A stretch of DNA of 64,000 nt, taken from assembly GCA_013398275.1 (NCBI GenBank), contig VZSE01000585.1:941296-1005295 (forward strand). Direction: 5' to 3'. The stretch comes from Promerops cafer. Lineage: Eukaryota > Chordata > Aves > Passeriformes > Nectariniidae. The position numbers and the translations under genes are program-made. How positions within the stretch are numbered: the first letter of the stretch is position 1; the number at the start of each line of letters is the position of its first letter. The notes under the pieces were generated by a model that ran no database searches, had not been told where the DNA came from, and worked only from the letters and a program-made list of their open reading frames with translations. Shown one piece after another: positions 40,275-52,402 of the stretch.

Positions 40275-41612
40275 TTAATGTTTTCATTTCTAGAGTATTA
40301 AAACCTAGTTTAAAATATTTAGATCTTTTTTGCAGCTGAGAAATAATGCTTACCTCAATGTTACAGTCTTGAATTTCTATTTACACAAAAAAATTAAGTT
40401 ATCTGATGGGATTACTTGCAGATTTAGCTATTTTAATTATCCTAAGATGCAGGGCCTGAAACCTGATGATTCTGTGCCTGGGCCTGTGTCATGGGACAAC
40501 TGAGACTTCAGAAGAAGACTGTAAAAATAAATACTTCACAGCTACTTCTTAGCTTGAAAATTGGTGGATGCATTTTCAATATATTGATATATATAGGATA
40601 TAGAGTATATCCTGTTAATAAAAATTAACATTAATCCTAATCTGACCTACACTGTTGTTCAAGGTTCAATTTCAGTTTATGTTTTCCAGTATTACTTGGT
40701 TTTCTCTTTTCCAAGAGTTATTGAAGAGGGGATTTTGAGATTTTTTGCAGTCCAGGATAGGTTGTGGAATAAATGTACAGTCAATATATTAAAAACAATA
40801 TAGTGTGTATGTGGTCTTTGAATTAATTTATCAAAGGTGAGAAATATGAATAGATGTTTTGCCATCACAGGACAGATTTTTTTCTACACAGAACCTTGCT
40901 TGACAATCTTACAAGTTTTACAATAATGCTTTTGTAGAGTTCATTGAGCGGTAAATAAGCAAAAATAATAATTTATGAAAAAGGGAATACTAGACTACCT
41001 CAGGTTCAAAAGACAGGATGTGTCTGTATAATACAAGCACTGTTGTGTCCCAGCATTATTCTCCAAGCAAAACTAAGTATGATCACTAATACTCAGCACT
41101 TCCTGTACCTTCTCTCTTGTGATCTGTGCAAAGTTTAAGATGGTATGAAACCAGCAATGGCAAACTTCCACTGAGCAAGTGCCAGCAGTGCCTGTGACAT
41201 TCCAGTTAAAACTATATACTCTAATGCTCCCAGATGTGGGCAGAATTAGATAAAGGTGTGCTAATGAAGTGAGGTGAAATTTGCCAATGTAGTATGGTAT
41301 TATGACAATCTGCTGTTGCAACAAGTAGACAATCTCAGTAGGTATATCAGCAATAATGATGGCCAGTGTTATCCTAACCTTTATTTTTCCCAAAAATAAT
41401 AAGTTATAGTCCTACAAGTAATTAACTATATTTTTCCAACCAAACCTAAATATCACATTTCTATTTATTGATCAGTTTTCTTTGTTAGAGAAAAAAAACA
41501 CAGTTACACATGAGGAGCTATTTAGATCACTTCTGCTTCCCTCCTGTTCTCTTTCCCACCTCATTTCATTCACCTACTGGACATGCTACTGCTAGGACAT
41601 ATACTCAGTTAT

Positions 41613-41637
41613 CATCTGATATTTATGATATCAGATG
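41613..41637. repeat. Hairpin with perfect 10-bp stem
   Basis: CATCTGATAT at 41613-41622 and ATATCAGATG at 41628-41637 are exact reverse complements separated by five bases. The stem is AT-rich, with no flanking extension or RNA motif. Confidence 0.75.
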
Positions 41638-44346
41638 TTTGATATTATCTTTGTTTGTGTTTAGACTTGATTTTGTTTTAATAAGGAAATAGTAGTTTGT
41701 TTCTCCTTATCATGGTTTAGTTTTGAAAATGATATTGATTGTTCTTAAGCAGACTAAAATGAGAAGCAGAGGCATCATATAATTTTGTTTCAGGATGGTA
41801 TATTTTATTCTATTAAGTCCACTGATTTTTACCTATTAAGTCCATCACCCTTTGATCAGGATATCCTCTATTTTAATTTTTTTTTCTGATGTTAGTCCTC
41901 CCTTTGTTTTAACCCTTTTTTACTTTTTTTTCCTTTTTTTTAACTTTTTGAACTACATATGCTTATTTTCATTTAAACCATTTCTTAAATGTATGTTCAG
42001 GATTGGGCATCTCTGGCTCTTCTTTGATGTCCTTTCAACAGCTGTTTTTGATCTTTATCATACACTGCTTCTCCTTGTACAGATTTTTTTCATTTATTCT
42101 AATTTGCCTGGACTCACAAGTTTCAAGATTAACTTTTTTAAATTTCTGCACCAGTTTTTTCCTCAGATAACATTGAGATACCTCCAAATATGAGGTACAA
42201 ACTCCCAAAACACTCCCTTTATCAATAGTCCTACCATTCATCCGATTTGTAGTTTGACAGATTTTTCCAATTCTTTCTAGAAACTAGGGCACAATGCAGA
42301 CTAGCATCTGACAAGTGAATGATCAGATCAGATTCTTCCAGGCATAGGCTCAAATATCGTCCATGGCTTCTTCACAGAAAAGGTTGATAATAATTAAAAG
42401 TTTTCTTGGAAAGTCTTTATTGTTGATGGAATATAAATCAATTTTGTTTATTTTTTAAAAGGTCTCTACAGCTATGTTTATAGCTGAGCAGAGGATAAAG
42501 CACTTCAGAAAAAAATGCAGCTGTGTTTATGATAATAGTTTTTAAGTGCACTGTTGTAATATAAGCCCCAGACAATCCTCTCAATTTCCTATACAGTACC
42601 TAGGAAGAAAATTTATGAGAGCAGAATGAACAGTTGATTAAAACACTGTAGAAAAACAATTTTAGGTAAGTGCTATTAAAAGAGCAAACTAACTGGTAAA
42701 ATATATGAAAAAGGTTTTCAGGCTGTCAGTCCAGCATTGCTTTGGACTGGGTCACTACTTTTACACAAGAATAAGAGATTTTTACCCTTTATATACTATG
42801 CCATTTCCTATAATTTTTACCTGTTTCACATTTGATGCTGAAAGAGATTAATACTATTTGCTGCAAGTACATACTTTGGGCTAGACTGGGATAGTTTGTG
42901 TGGGATTTGTCTCACATAACTTTTCCTTTCTACAACTCTAGACAGCTGCATCTGGGTTCCTTTTACAGCAGTGGAAAGAAATTAAGGCACATTTGGGACA
43001 TTACCCAATCAATGCAGTTTAGATATGTGATTTGAGATTGTCAGCTGTGCCACAGAAATTATTTTTTCTGGTGATTGTGAAGACACAACTGCAAACAGGC
43101 CTGGTGCAGAAATAAATACGTTTTAGCAGGTGAATCCTGAATCCCACCTCTCACACATTGCTCGAAGATGTGGACATAGAAGAACATCTTCCAAGAGCTA
43201 CTTTTTCTACTTCTAGAGAGAATTTTTTGTATTGATTATTCTTTTTTTCAAGAAGGAAATTAATCTTCTGAACCCCACTTTCTGAATCCAATGTACCTTA
43301 TATGTGCCAGATCAGTTCTTTAGCTCTTCCTTGATATTGTCCATCTCCTTTTAGGCGTCTCCTACCCACTAGTTCAGGATATCCATTGAATGAACATAAA
43401 ACCAGATGAATTACATGCATTTACAGGATGACCTGAGATCATATGGAATTGTGTTTAAAAGCTTTCTTTAAATGGATCATGGCAGATAACATCTCCATGT
43501 TGTGATTAAACCAGGTCATGGTGGGCAATAGAAAATCATTGTTGGAGCTAGTGAAAAATTTGTTCTTCAGCTGTACTTGGGCTTTGCTGCATTTATTAAT
43601 ACCCCAATCTTTACAACTACCTATCATAAGAAAATACTTTGAGTTGTAGTATTTAATATAAGAGAATGTACCAGTCAAATTCAACCTAGACTGAAGTATT
43701 TATTTTTATTCTCATTAAATAAAGAGAGTCACAGATTATGATAAATCTTGCATTGCCCTTCAGAGATACATCATCTAGTGCTTGAGGCTAAGAAATGAGT
43801 ACTTTCCATAATTAGTAAGGGAAATTAAATAATTGGGCTGTGGTTTATGAGGGTTCTTTCTCTAAGAAGAGAAACCATCTAACTCTCAGTCAAGTGGGTT
43901 AACATGATTTATTTTTTTACCACACAATTATCACAATTTCATTTTACATAAATTCTACACGAATTTTTTTTTTTTCCATTCCTTCTTAGCATAGCAACAC
44001 AACCTTGGTTTTGTTAATACTTTATACTCATATTTTCTGCCTGAAAATGTACTTAATTTTTTGGTTAGCATGATTTCTGTGTATTCTATGACATAGTTTT
44101 CTGAGCATGAAGAAAAACATGGAGAAAAAGTTGTTTGTATTCCAACAAATGGAATAAATAGGTATATTGCAGTGGAATTTCACAAGGTGACAAGACACCT
44201 CTTGAATTCATGTTTTGCCATCATGTAGAAACTTGGCATCTGAATTGGTTTTGCTCAAAAAATTTAAAAAGCTGAATCAGTTTAAAGGTGTCTTCCTTGC
44301 TAAGCACAGAAATACTCTTGTGTACTGGCATTTCTAAAGCATGTAA

Positions 44347-44920
44347 TGTGGTAGTTTAAGCCCAGCCAGCAACCAAGCCCTGTGCAGCCACTCACCCCCT
44401 CCCACACCAGCAGGATCAGGGAGAGAACGGAAAAGGTAGCAGCTAGAAAACTCACAGGTTGAGATGAAGACGGTTTAGCAGTTAAAGCAAAAGCTGCAAA
44501 CACAAACAAAGCAAAGCAGGGAATTAATTCACTGCTTCCAATGGCAGGCAAGTGTTCAGACATGTCCAGGAGAGCAGGGCCCAGTCAAGTAGAATGGATA
44601 CTTGGGAGGACAAATGCCACCACTCCAAATGTCCCCCCATCCTCTTTCTTCCTCACAGTTTACATTCTGTCCATGATGTCATATGGCTCTGATCAGTTTG
44701 TGCCACCTGTCCCAGCTGCATCCCCCTACAACGTCCCCTGCACCCCCAACATCCTGGCCAGCGTGGCCGTATGAACAGAAAAGGCCTTGGCTCTGTGTAA
44801 GCTCTGCTCAGCAATAACAAATATCTCTATATTATTAACTCTGTGTTCAGGAGAAATCCAAAACACAGCCTAACACTGTGTTAGAAGACAATTAACTCTA
44901 CCCCATCCAAAATCAGCACA
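44347..44920 (-). mobile_element. Solo LTR, avian ERVL-like, decayed
   Basis: A 574-bp segment with TG...CA ends resembles, along its whole length in reverse complement, a common bird endogenous-retrovirus LTR of ERVL type. Landmarks on the plus strand: the terminal GGTAGTTTAAGCCCAGCC block, an AACTCACAGGTTGAGAT block, an ATGATGTCAT (CRE-like) site at 44673-44682, and the AATTAACTCTACCCCATCC block before the end. No gag, pol or env sequence adjoins it, so it is a solo LTR left by recombination. The TATA region expected beside the CRE-like site reads TGTAAAC on the minus strand and looks lost. Flanking 5-mers TGTAA and TGTGG match only in part, consistent with age. The 88-codon minus-strand frame inside is LTR sequence. 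The family name comes from memory of its consensus. Confidence 0.88.
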
Positions 44921-45917
44921 TGTGGAGATGACTTTAACTTACAGCAAATCACTTCTCGATGCACCTGCAAAAAAAAATTTATTATTACCTTTTATTGGGT
45001 TTGGCCAAACATCTACTTAGCCCAGCATTTCTGTTTCTGTCAAAGCAGCTGTAGAAGTTTGTAGAAAAATACATGTATATACATAGACAGTAGGAAATAA
45101 ATAATATTAATCTAACAGACCTTAGCCTGAACCCAAAGCTCTTATTCATGTGAATGAAGTCCCCTTGAAATCAGAGGATTAGCCTCCTGACTGTATTGTT
45201 CTGTTCCACTTTTTAACAGAAATAGCATCATGAGCTTACCAAATGGATATTGATCCTCTAAACCCTCTTATGAAAAGCCCCAGTAGAGTTCCCTAAGAGA
45301 AGTTAGGATTTACAGAACAGCCAGGGTATAATTTCAGCTAAACATAAAATGTGCAAGTGTCTGTATAATTTGTTTCCTGACTCCAACCAAGGAGCAGTTT
45401 TTTTCTGGTGAGTTACTTAATATCTCATTCTGAATCCAGTTTTTAGGGGAAAAAATATTCTTATATGCCATACTTAGGGTTTGAAAAATCAACAAAGCAG
45501 AACAAAACCAAAACATCCTGTCAGAGAAAAAATGTTAGGTTGAAAGCTGTATTAGTGTGATATCTCTTGGATTTTGATGAAATACACTTTCCACCTTTCT
45601 GATGGGAAACTTGGAAACCTTAGATATCATAAAATGATTGTGGCACTTAATGGTAAGTGTTCCAAAATACTGGTGTTTGAAAGTAGCCATGACTCAGGAT
45701 TTACATGCATCAGACTGCATCAGTCAGCTAGGCCAGTTATTCTACACATACTTAAGCTCTGAGGACATGAAGGGCTGCATGTAATTTTGCCGAAACAACA
45801 ATCTAGCCTTTAAAAAAATGCTTCCTGGTAAATATTTAGTTGGAAAAAGAATCAATGTTCCTTCAGTAATCACAACCCCTCAATGGCTTAACTGATACGT
45901 TGTTCAAGAAATACAAG
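44921..45917. other. Non-coding sequence, no gene seen
   Basis: About 1 kb of unique AT-rich sequence between the decayed LTR and the purine array. The only open frames are 60-62 codons long and unremarkable. Confidence 0.7.
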
Positions 45918-46265
45918 AGAGGGAGGGAGGGGGAGAAAGAAGGAAGGGGAAGGGGAAGGGGAAGGGGAAGGGGAAGGGGAAGAGAGAAGAGAAGAGAAGA
46001 GAAGAGAAGAGAAGAGAAGAGAAGAGAAGAGAAGAGAAGAGAAGAGAAGAGAAGAGNGAAAGGAAAGGAAAGGAAAGGAAAGGAAAGGAAAGGAAAGGAA
46101 AGGAAAGGAAAGGAAAGGAAAGGAAAGGAAAGGAAAGGAAAGGAAAGGAAAGGAAAGGAAAGGAAAGGAAAGGAAAGGAAAGGAAAGGAAAGGAAAGGAA
46201 AGGAAAGGAAAGGAAAGGAAAGGAAAGGAAAGGAAAGGAAAGGAAAGGAAAGGAAAGGAAAGGAA
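45918..46265. repeat. Compound polypurine array with unresolved base
   Basis: About 350 bp of nearly uninterrupted purine: irregular GGGA/GGAA units, then (AAGGGG)n at about 45942-45982, (GAGAA)n to 46056, an undetermined base N at 46057, and (GGAAA)n of about 41 units at 46058-46265. The N sits exactly where one unit type changes to the other, so array length and junction may not be assembled correctly. Pentanucleotide and hexanucleotide periods leave long frames open on both strands (146 and 177 codons), which are artefacts. A tract this long and pure is a strong candidate for triplex formation and length variation. Confidence 0.97.
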
Positions 46266-49200
46266 ATTATGCCATCTAGCTACAAGCTGCAGAGGGAAAT
46301 TAATATTCAAAAGGTTAAGGTGTCTGTGAAATGTATGTAATGAGTAACACTCATAGTTTGTTACTATAGGTTCATTGCCTCTAACACTGAGGACGGCACA
46401 TGGATAATTTACGATTCCCATTGTCCCCTCTGCAGGGATTAATTCTGAATTATTTATGTACCTATATACGCACAGAACTGAAACATTTTAGTTAAAGTCA
46501 GCCACTCACTCACAGTCTTGAAATTATGCAGCCCTTGTTGCTAAAAATGATGTTAGCCTCTTGTGATTTAAGTCATAACATTTTATTTTCAGTCCCACTG
46601 AGAGAAAAAGCATAGAAAAAGAAAAAAAGATACATTTTCCTGCAGATATCTCTGAATGTATTTTTTTAGAGATTTAAATAGATAATGGTAATTTGTTGAG
46701 TCAAAACTATTGTTATAATGTGCACGTAAATAAACGTTTACTTTATTCATGATTAGAGATAATGTTCCTATTGCTCTGTGAGAATATTTTTTATAAGATG
46801 GTTATTTTTGAATACAAAATCTTTTCATTCCAATAAAGGGAATCTCATCTACTTATTAAATAATCAAAGAATTGAATTTCATTTTGGGAAATTGGTCCTT
46901 ACTGTTAAGAATTCCCACCAAATCATTGCCTTCAGTAGAACTGAAACCTTCACTGCTGTTTCCGTTTGAGCTCAAATTATTCCTTGCTGCTCTAAATGGT
47001 TCTTTTGGATAAATTAATTTTTTAATCATGGAAAAATGCGGATATTAATAATTTCTTAATAAAATATTAGATTAGGGAGTGTCTTGAGATCTACACCAAG
47101 GACAGCATTTGATGAAGATCTAACCCAGTCAGCATGAACAGGACATAGGCATTTTATTTCAGCTAAATATCAATGTAGTATGTTACATCTGGTTTTAAGC
47201 AATTTTGCTTCATCTGGAGGAGGAGCATTTTTTTAATTCAAATCTCTTTTAATATGACACAATTGTGACACACAATTTCAAGTTTGTCATTATACAGATG
47301 TCACTATTCTAAGGGCAATTAATAAAAAGGGTAAGAGAAAAGAAACCATTGCTTGAGCAGCCCCAGACCTTTGGGCTTTCATATGAACCGGCCGTCTCTG
47401 CCTTCAGGAATTGTACCTATAATGATAACTGTTCAAGCAGACAGCACAGCCTGTAAGCAGAGTATTTAATACGGAATGGATAAAGATGTAAAAGTATTTG
47501 ACATGGAAAAGTGATTTAAAAAAGGTATGAAAGATCAATCCTTTTTTTTCCCCCTCCTGTACAATTCAACAATTGTTAATGAATTAGGAGGAGGAGCATA
47601 TTGATGTACTGCTTGACTGTAACACAAAGAAGTGTAGTTAGCAAAAAGCTGCAGTGGGTAATGAACAGTATTTTAACTCGGCAGTTTAACCTCCGTGTCT
47701 GTCAGCAATGACCTTTTACCAACCCCAATGAGAGCCTGATTTCTCACTTTTGCTACTCACTGCTGGATGAGTGAATGTAGAATTTGACAGCTAGAGGTTT
47801 TACATGAAAAGGGAAGGTACTTAAAAAGCATGTTTTGTGATGATAGGCTACATTTATTCACTGTTCATTACACTGGGTGCGCAGGAGCGTTTGTGGATTG
47901 ATTGGGTGTGAGCAGCTTGTCTTCTGGGGCAGCGAGGAGACGTTATTGACCTGCATGGGAGTCGAGGTGGCCTCCAGATGACCCCCCTTTCACCTGGAAT
48001 TGACCTTGAAAACAACCTAGGGTTCACCCTGCTTTGAATAAATAGAAAAGTGTCTTAACAGCATGTGGATTATTAGAATGGACATATTGCACATTTCTCC
48101 TTTTTCAACTTTTATAGAGGTGCATGCATAGGGGGTGGAGGGAGAGTGTTGCCTTTTAGATTTCCAGATACAGCAGCTGCGCAACTTGATATTTGCACAG
48201 ATTTATGGCAAGAGGCAACTAGACTTTCTCTGCCTTGATGCTAAATTTTGCCATTCATCATTATTGATTAGAGCCTACACTCTATGACAGAGCCCAAACC
48301 TTACTATGACAATTGCTATTTCAGTTGTTATGGGCCATAATGGGCTATAGGGATGATTTAAAAGAACACAATAGCTATCTGTAATTACACATGAATAATC
48401 CATGAATTCTCTAGCACAGTGCTTATAATCAGACCCTAACAGCCAAGGCATAGATATTTGTACTTGTTTTCCCATCAGCAACTAGACTAGAAGGCACCTC
48501 TACATGTAAACTCCACCACAATAGGCCAAAAACAATTGTTTCCTTCTGTGTCCAGTCTTGGCTTTTCTTCCTGTGCTTAAAATGAATCAGTTAAAGCAGA
48601 GGATAATGGCATATTGCATCACTGCCGAGAGTGCAGCCTGCTAATGAACTTGGCTGGGCATGGAGAGCTGCCTTCTCAGAAGCTGTTTTCTTTGGTTATA
48701 TTAGAAACAAAGAGTTATTTTTTCAAGTTTCTAAACTCTGATAGTAGCTTGCTTCTATGACAACCCTTTTCTCTGTGGAAAGACAAATAAAGGAAACACA
48801 TACTAGTTCTGAAAGTCGGTGTTTGATTTTACATTGGCTTATTTCACGCTGAACATTTTCTGAACTATTGTCCAGCTTTTGCCTCTGTTCTGAAGCATTA
48901 AGAATGCTGATCACAAAAGTATATTTCCTGCAGGTCAGATGCAATTCTTTCTGTATTAATGATAGAAGCTTGGATTGACGGCATCACATAAGTGGCATCA
49001 CTTACATAAGAAAGCCAAGTTGACCCAATTTTTCTAAGACAAGGCTTCTAATCTCAGATACATCATTCTGAGCTAATCCAACAAAATCTAAGTGACTAAC
49101 ACTGTGAAACCTACACTCACCACTTTGCTTTATGTTTATGATGGCTGTGCTGTGGCTGTCTTAGACTTCAATGTTGGTCCTAAGTAAGCAGAGACCACTG

Positions 49201-50463
49201 TGCTGATCAAAGAGCACTGTGTTCCAGCAATAACTTTCTGGGTACTCATGCCATTTTGGGCTCTGCAAAAATTATTTCCATCCTCATATAGGGCTGAAGA
49301 GGGTTTTTCATTCCCTCAGTGACTATTTTTCCTCCCTTCAAGTTTTAATGCTAAGACATTGCTAGGACATGCTTTCAAATGGCTTTCTTGCAAAATGAAA
49401 ATGTAATTTATCCTAAAAAAATCTATTGCAGAATGAAATAAGAGCCTGCACAGTATTCTTCTGAGTCATGAAAATTATTTTTCAAAATATTATTTCCTCC
49501 TAACAATGTTTGTACATTTGTCTGTACATCAAGTAAACACAAAGCAAGGATGTGTCTTCTTTAACAGCTGAGTCTGTACAGAACACACACACACACGAAA
49601 GAGGTAACTTCTAAGTGGTATGACATTAGAAAGACATGTAGTAGCATAGTCAGCTTCCAGCTCATCTTTTTTCCTACCTCTCTAAAAAAGAAAAGGCAGT
49701 TTTGCCCAGAGGAAGAAATAAAAGGGAATCCTCATTAAAAGGTATATTAACAGAATAAAAGAACAGTTTTATTAGGGACATGTGCAGAAAGAGATGTTTG
49801 AGTAACAAATGATAATTTACTTTTGAGGTATATTAAAAAGGTTTAATCTTACTGATCATGAGTTAAATTGGATGTTTTAATCAGTTAGTGAGTGCCAAAA
49901 ATAATTATGCCAGAGTGCTTAGTCTGCAGAATGTGTACACAAAGCATATAAATCCTTTCCTTCCCCAGGGATTTCTCAGAATAACACACAACTAGAAGAC
50001 AAAAGCGATATCAAACTCATATAAATTAACATTGCAAATGATCTGAAAAAAATACAATAAATAATGTGATTCTATCACTCTGAATATGCTATACAGGGGA
50101 GAGTGTCCAACACAAATATGTTCATTAATCTCTTATATCCTCACTAAACTTTTTCAGGAAACATTCCTGCCATTTACTTTTCACAGTTCAATTGAAGGTC
50201 ATCTTATGAATAGCAAAAGTGGGTTAATATCTTAGTACAGAAATCTATAATCTTTTCTGAAATAAATGTTCAAAACTGAATTAATTTGACTTTTTCTTCC
50301 TCTTGGGAAGAAAAGTATTTGTCAGTATTTAATACTCACTCTGAAATCTGGAACAATGCACCCTAATGGATCCTTTTCTTTCGTTCTGTTGCTTCTCACA
50401 GAAGTGCACAGAAATTTCATTTATACAGGACCTTTTTTCAGTCTGGTACAGTACATAGCTACA
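46266..50463. other. Non-coding sequence; possible conserved element
   Basis: No gene is recognisable. The interval of about 47360-48260 is less AT-biased and less repetitive than its surroundings and contains several short motifs also used by developmental transcription factors (TGACAG at about 47785, TGATTG near 47897, CAGCTG at about 48174). By eye it resembles the conserved non-coding elements typical of vertebrate gene deserts. This is an impression, not a measured result. A (CA)n tract lies at 49582-49596. Confidence 0.4.
49582..49596. repeat. Short (CA)n microsatellite
   Basis: Seven CA units in a row in unique sequence. Short, with no further content. Confidence 0.85.
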
Positions 50464-50502
50464 GTGTGTGTGTGTGTGTGTCTGTGTATGCATGCATGTG
50501 TG
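50464..50502. repeat. (TG)n microsatellite with TGCATGCATG end
   Basis: Nine uninterrupted GT units, then interrupted TG units ending in TATGCATGCATGTGTG. The alternating purine-pyrimidine pattern is the type that can adopt Z-DNA. The 113-codon minus-strand frame crossing it owes its His/Thr run to the repeat. Confidence 0.9.
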
Positions 50503-52104
50503 CTCATAATTACTGAAGATTGGATGCAAATTTAAATGAGATGGCAGCTGTGTAGGTGAAATGATCTTTAATCTTTGCAGCCTTTGCAAAATAATTTTGG
50601 GCCTAAATTTTTTCATATAACCTTTTTGCTTGCAAAATATAAGAACATGCCCATCACATATGCTATACATACGCTATATGAAGGCTTTTTTGGAAGCACC
50701 CAAGATATGACTTGTGAAATGTGAAAAATAGTTTTATGATTCAATGGCTTAATTTTTTAATTTTTGAAGTTTCTATCTTTACCCTTTCAGTTGATTCCAG
50801 TTTTTTTGGTTTTTGAGAAAAAAATCTCACAGGCTAAGCCCACCAACTGGTACTAACAGGTTGATTTTTAAATTATTAAAAATTATTCCTTGCAGTTTTT
50901 CTTTCTCAAGACACAAAACTGGAAAGGAAAACTGTTGCCAAAAAGAAGTGGCCATTATGCTGCAATGGTGAGTTGGTCATTATAATATAATCTTGCCCTG
51001 CTTCTGGCATGGCTAAGTTTCTTCTCATTTTTATTTTTATTTCTCATGCTTTTTATTTCCAGTAAAAGGCCATATATAGGCTTAATTTTTCACTACTCCC
51101 ATTGTTTCTCAGAAGTTAACTCTGCTGAAGGCAACAGAATAAGGATTACAAGGGAAATAAAGAGGCTGCTGACTTTATTCTGTTGCCATTTACATACTTC
51201 CACTATACCTGCATAAGTATCCCACATGAATGAAACACTTATAATAGCTTTTGGCAAGACAAGTGTTTCAGACACTTTAGTACCTAAAAAATAAAACTTG
51301 AACCCATACACAGCACAAACTGTGGGCCACTGACAATGTATTAAATTAATGTCAGCTCATGGAAGACCATTCTCAAAATTTATTTGTCCATTTCAGATGT
51401 AAAATCAAAAAATTATAATAATTCCGAAATAACATTTGAAATTTGGATTACAGTTGCTTTCTTAATATCTTACACATAATTATATACTATCTTTGACTGC
51501 CTCCCACGTTTTAGACACTTCTACTTGAGAACAACAACATTTTTAAAAAATTGAAAACTGGGTACAAAAACTTGTACTATAAGTTGCACCCAGAGGCCAC
51601 CTTAAAGTTTCAGTTACCAAATAACACTGACTTTTGTTCTGAAATTTAAAAATGGGTAATTTCTATATTCCACACTTATTGAAATACCCACATATAATTA
51701 GGTGAGCTAAAGACAGAATATTACCACTAAGCAAGAATGTTCAATTTTTTTTTCAGTTAAAGTAACAATTTATTTGATAAAAATCTTCTTGTAAAACTTT
51801 GTTCAGAAGTTCAGTAATTGTAGCAAAGAAGCACCATAGAAACACCTCAATTATCTGTTTGAGAAAGACACCTGGTATGAATTAGACACAGGTTTTACTA
51901 ATAGGATTCTACTGGATTGTTCAAATAGTGTGTAAGGGGCTTTGAAATTTCTATTTCTTTGAACTTTCAGATTATAGAATAATCTGATGAGATTATTGTT
52001 GATGAGTTATTATTGTGTACATAAAATAAATTTCCTTCAATCTCCTACAGTCATGAAAATTCAATTTCTCTGCTAGAGAAAAATTTAATAATTTTGTCAA
52101 TTTT

Positions 52105-52156
52105 TGTCCATTAAAAATTGTTCAGTATTGTCCATTAAAAATTGTTCAGTATTGTC
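52105..52156. repeat. 24-bp exact tandem duplication
   Basis: The 24-bp unit that begins TGTCCATTAAAA and ends TTCAGTAT occurs at 52105-52128 and, without a single difference, at 52129-52152, followed by the first four bases of a third copy. Perfect identity implies a recent event or an assembly artefact. The unit has no recognised motif. Confidence 0.95.
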
Positions 52157-52305
52157 TCTAATGTTTGGTAAACTATAAAAATTAGAAGATTATTTTAGGT
52201 TGGATATTCATAAAATCCAAATTGTTATCTGAGATTATCCATCGTTACCTCAGGGCAACCAATTTTTAATTTCTGCCATTCTTAATTTCCCTAAGGGTAA
52301 AGCAG

Positions 52306-52402
52306 AACAACAAAAAACAAAAAAAAAAAAACAACAACAGCAACAACAAAAACAAACAAAAAAAACCCCAAAACAAACCCAAAAAAACCCAACCAAAAAA
52401 CC
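52306..52402. repeat. A-rich (CAA)n/(AAAAC)n low-complexity tract
   Basis: About 95 bp of A and C with almost no G or T: CAA units, a 13-A run, then AAAAACCC-type units. No adjoining retrocopy or polyadenylation signal is visible, so it is annotated as low complexity rather than as the tail of a retroposed gene. Confidence 0.9.

Larger units (their letters stand above)
37843..44346. other. Non-coding AT-rich sequence, no gene seen
   Basis: Unique sequence without a supportable gene. It contains an AT microsatellite at 39554-39580, a compact hairpin at 39706-39748, an imperfect inverted repeat at 40203-40274, a 10-bp-stem hairpin at 41613-41637, a 12-bp direct repeat CTATTAAGTCCA at 41810-41821 and 41833-41844, and T-rich tracts at about 41876-41950. 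The 106-codon minus-strand frame at 41073-41393 resembles no protein I know. Confidence 0.65.

Noticed and set aside
41073..41393. 106-codon minus-strand frame with a protein-like look
   Set aside because: I recognise no family, domain or conserved motif. Frames of this length are expected among many in 64 kb, and there is no repeat or splice context to support it.
44300..44774. Minus-strand 88-codon hydrophobic frame and a plus-strand 78-codon frame
   Set aside because: Both sit within or over the edge of the decayed solo LTR and correspond to LTR non-coding sequence.
45888..46421. 177- and 146-codon frames on both strands rich in Ser/Leu/Phe or Lys/Glu/Gly
   Set aside because: They translate the polypurine array. 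A pentamer or hexamer repeat without stop codons stays open in any frame, and an N interrupts it.
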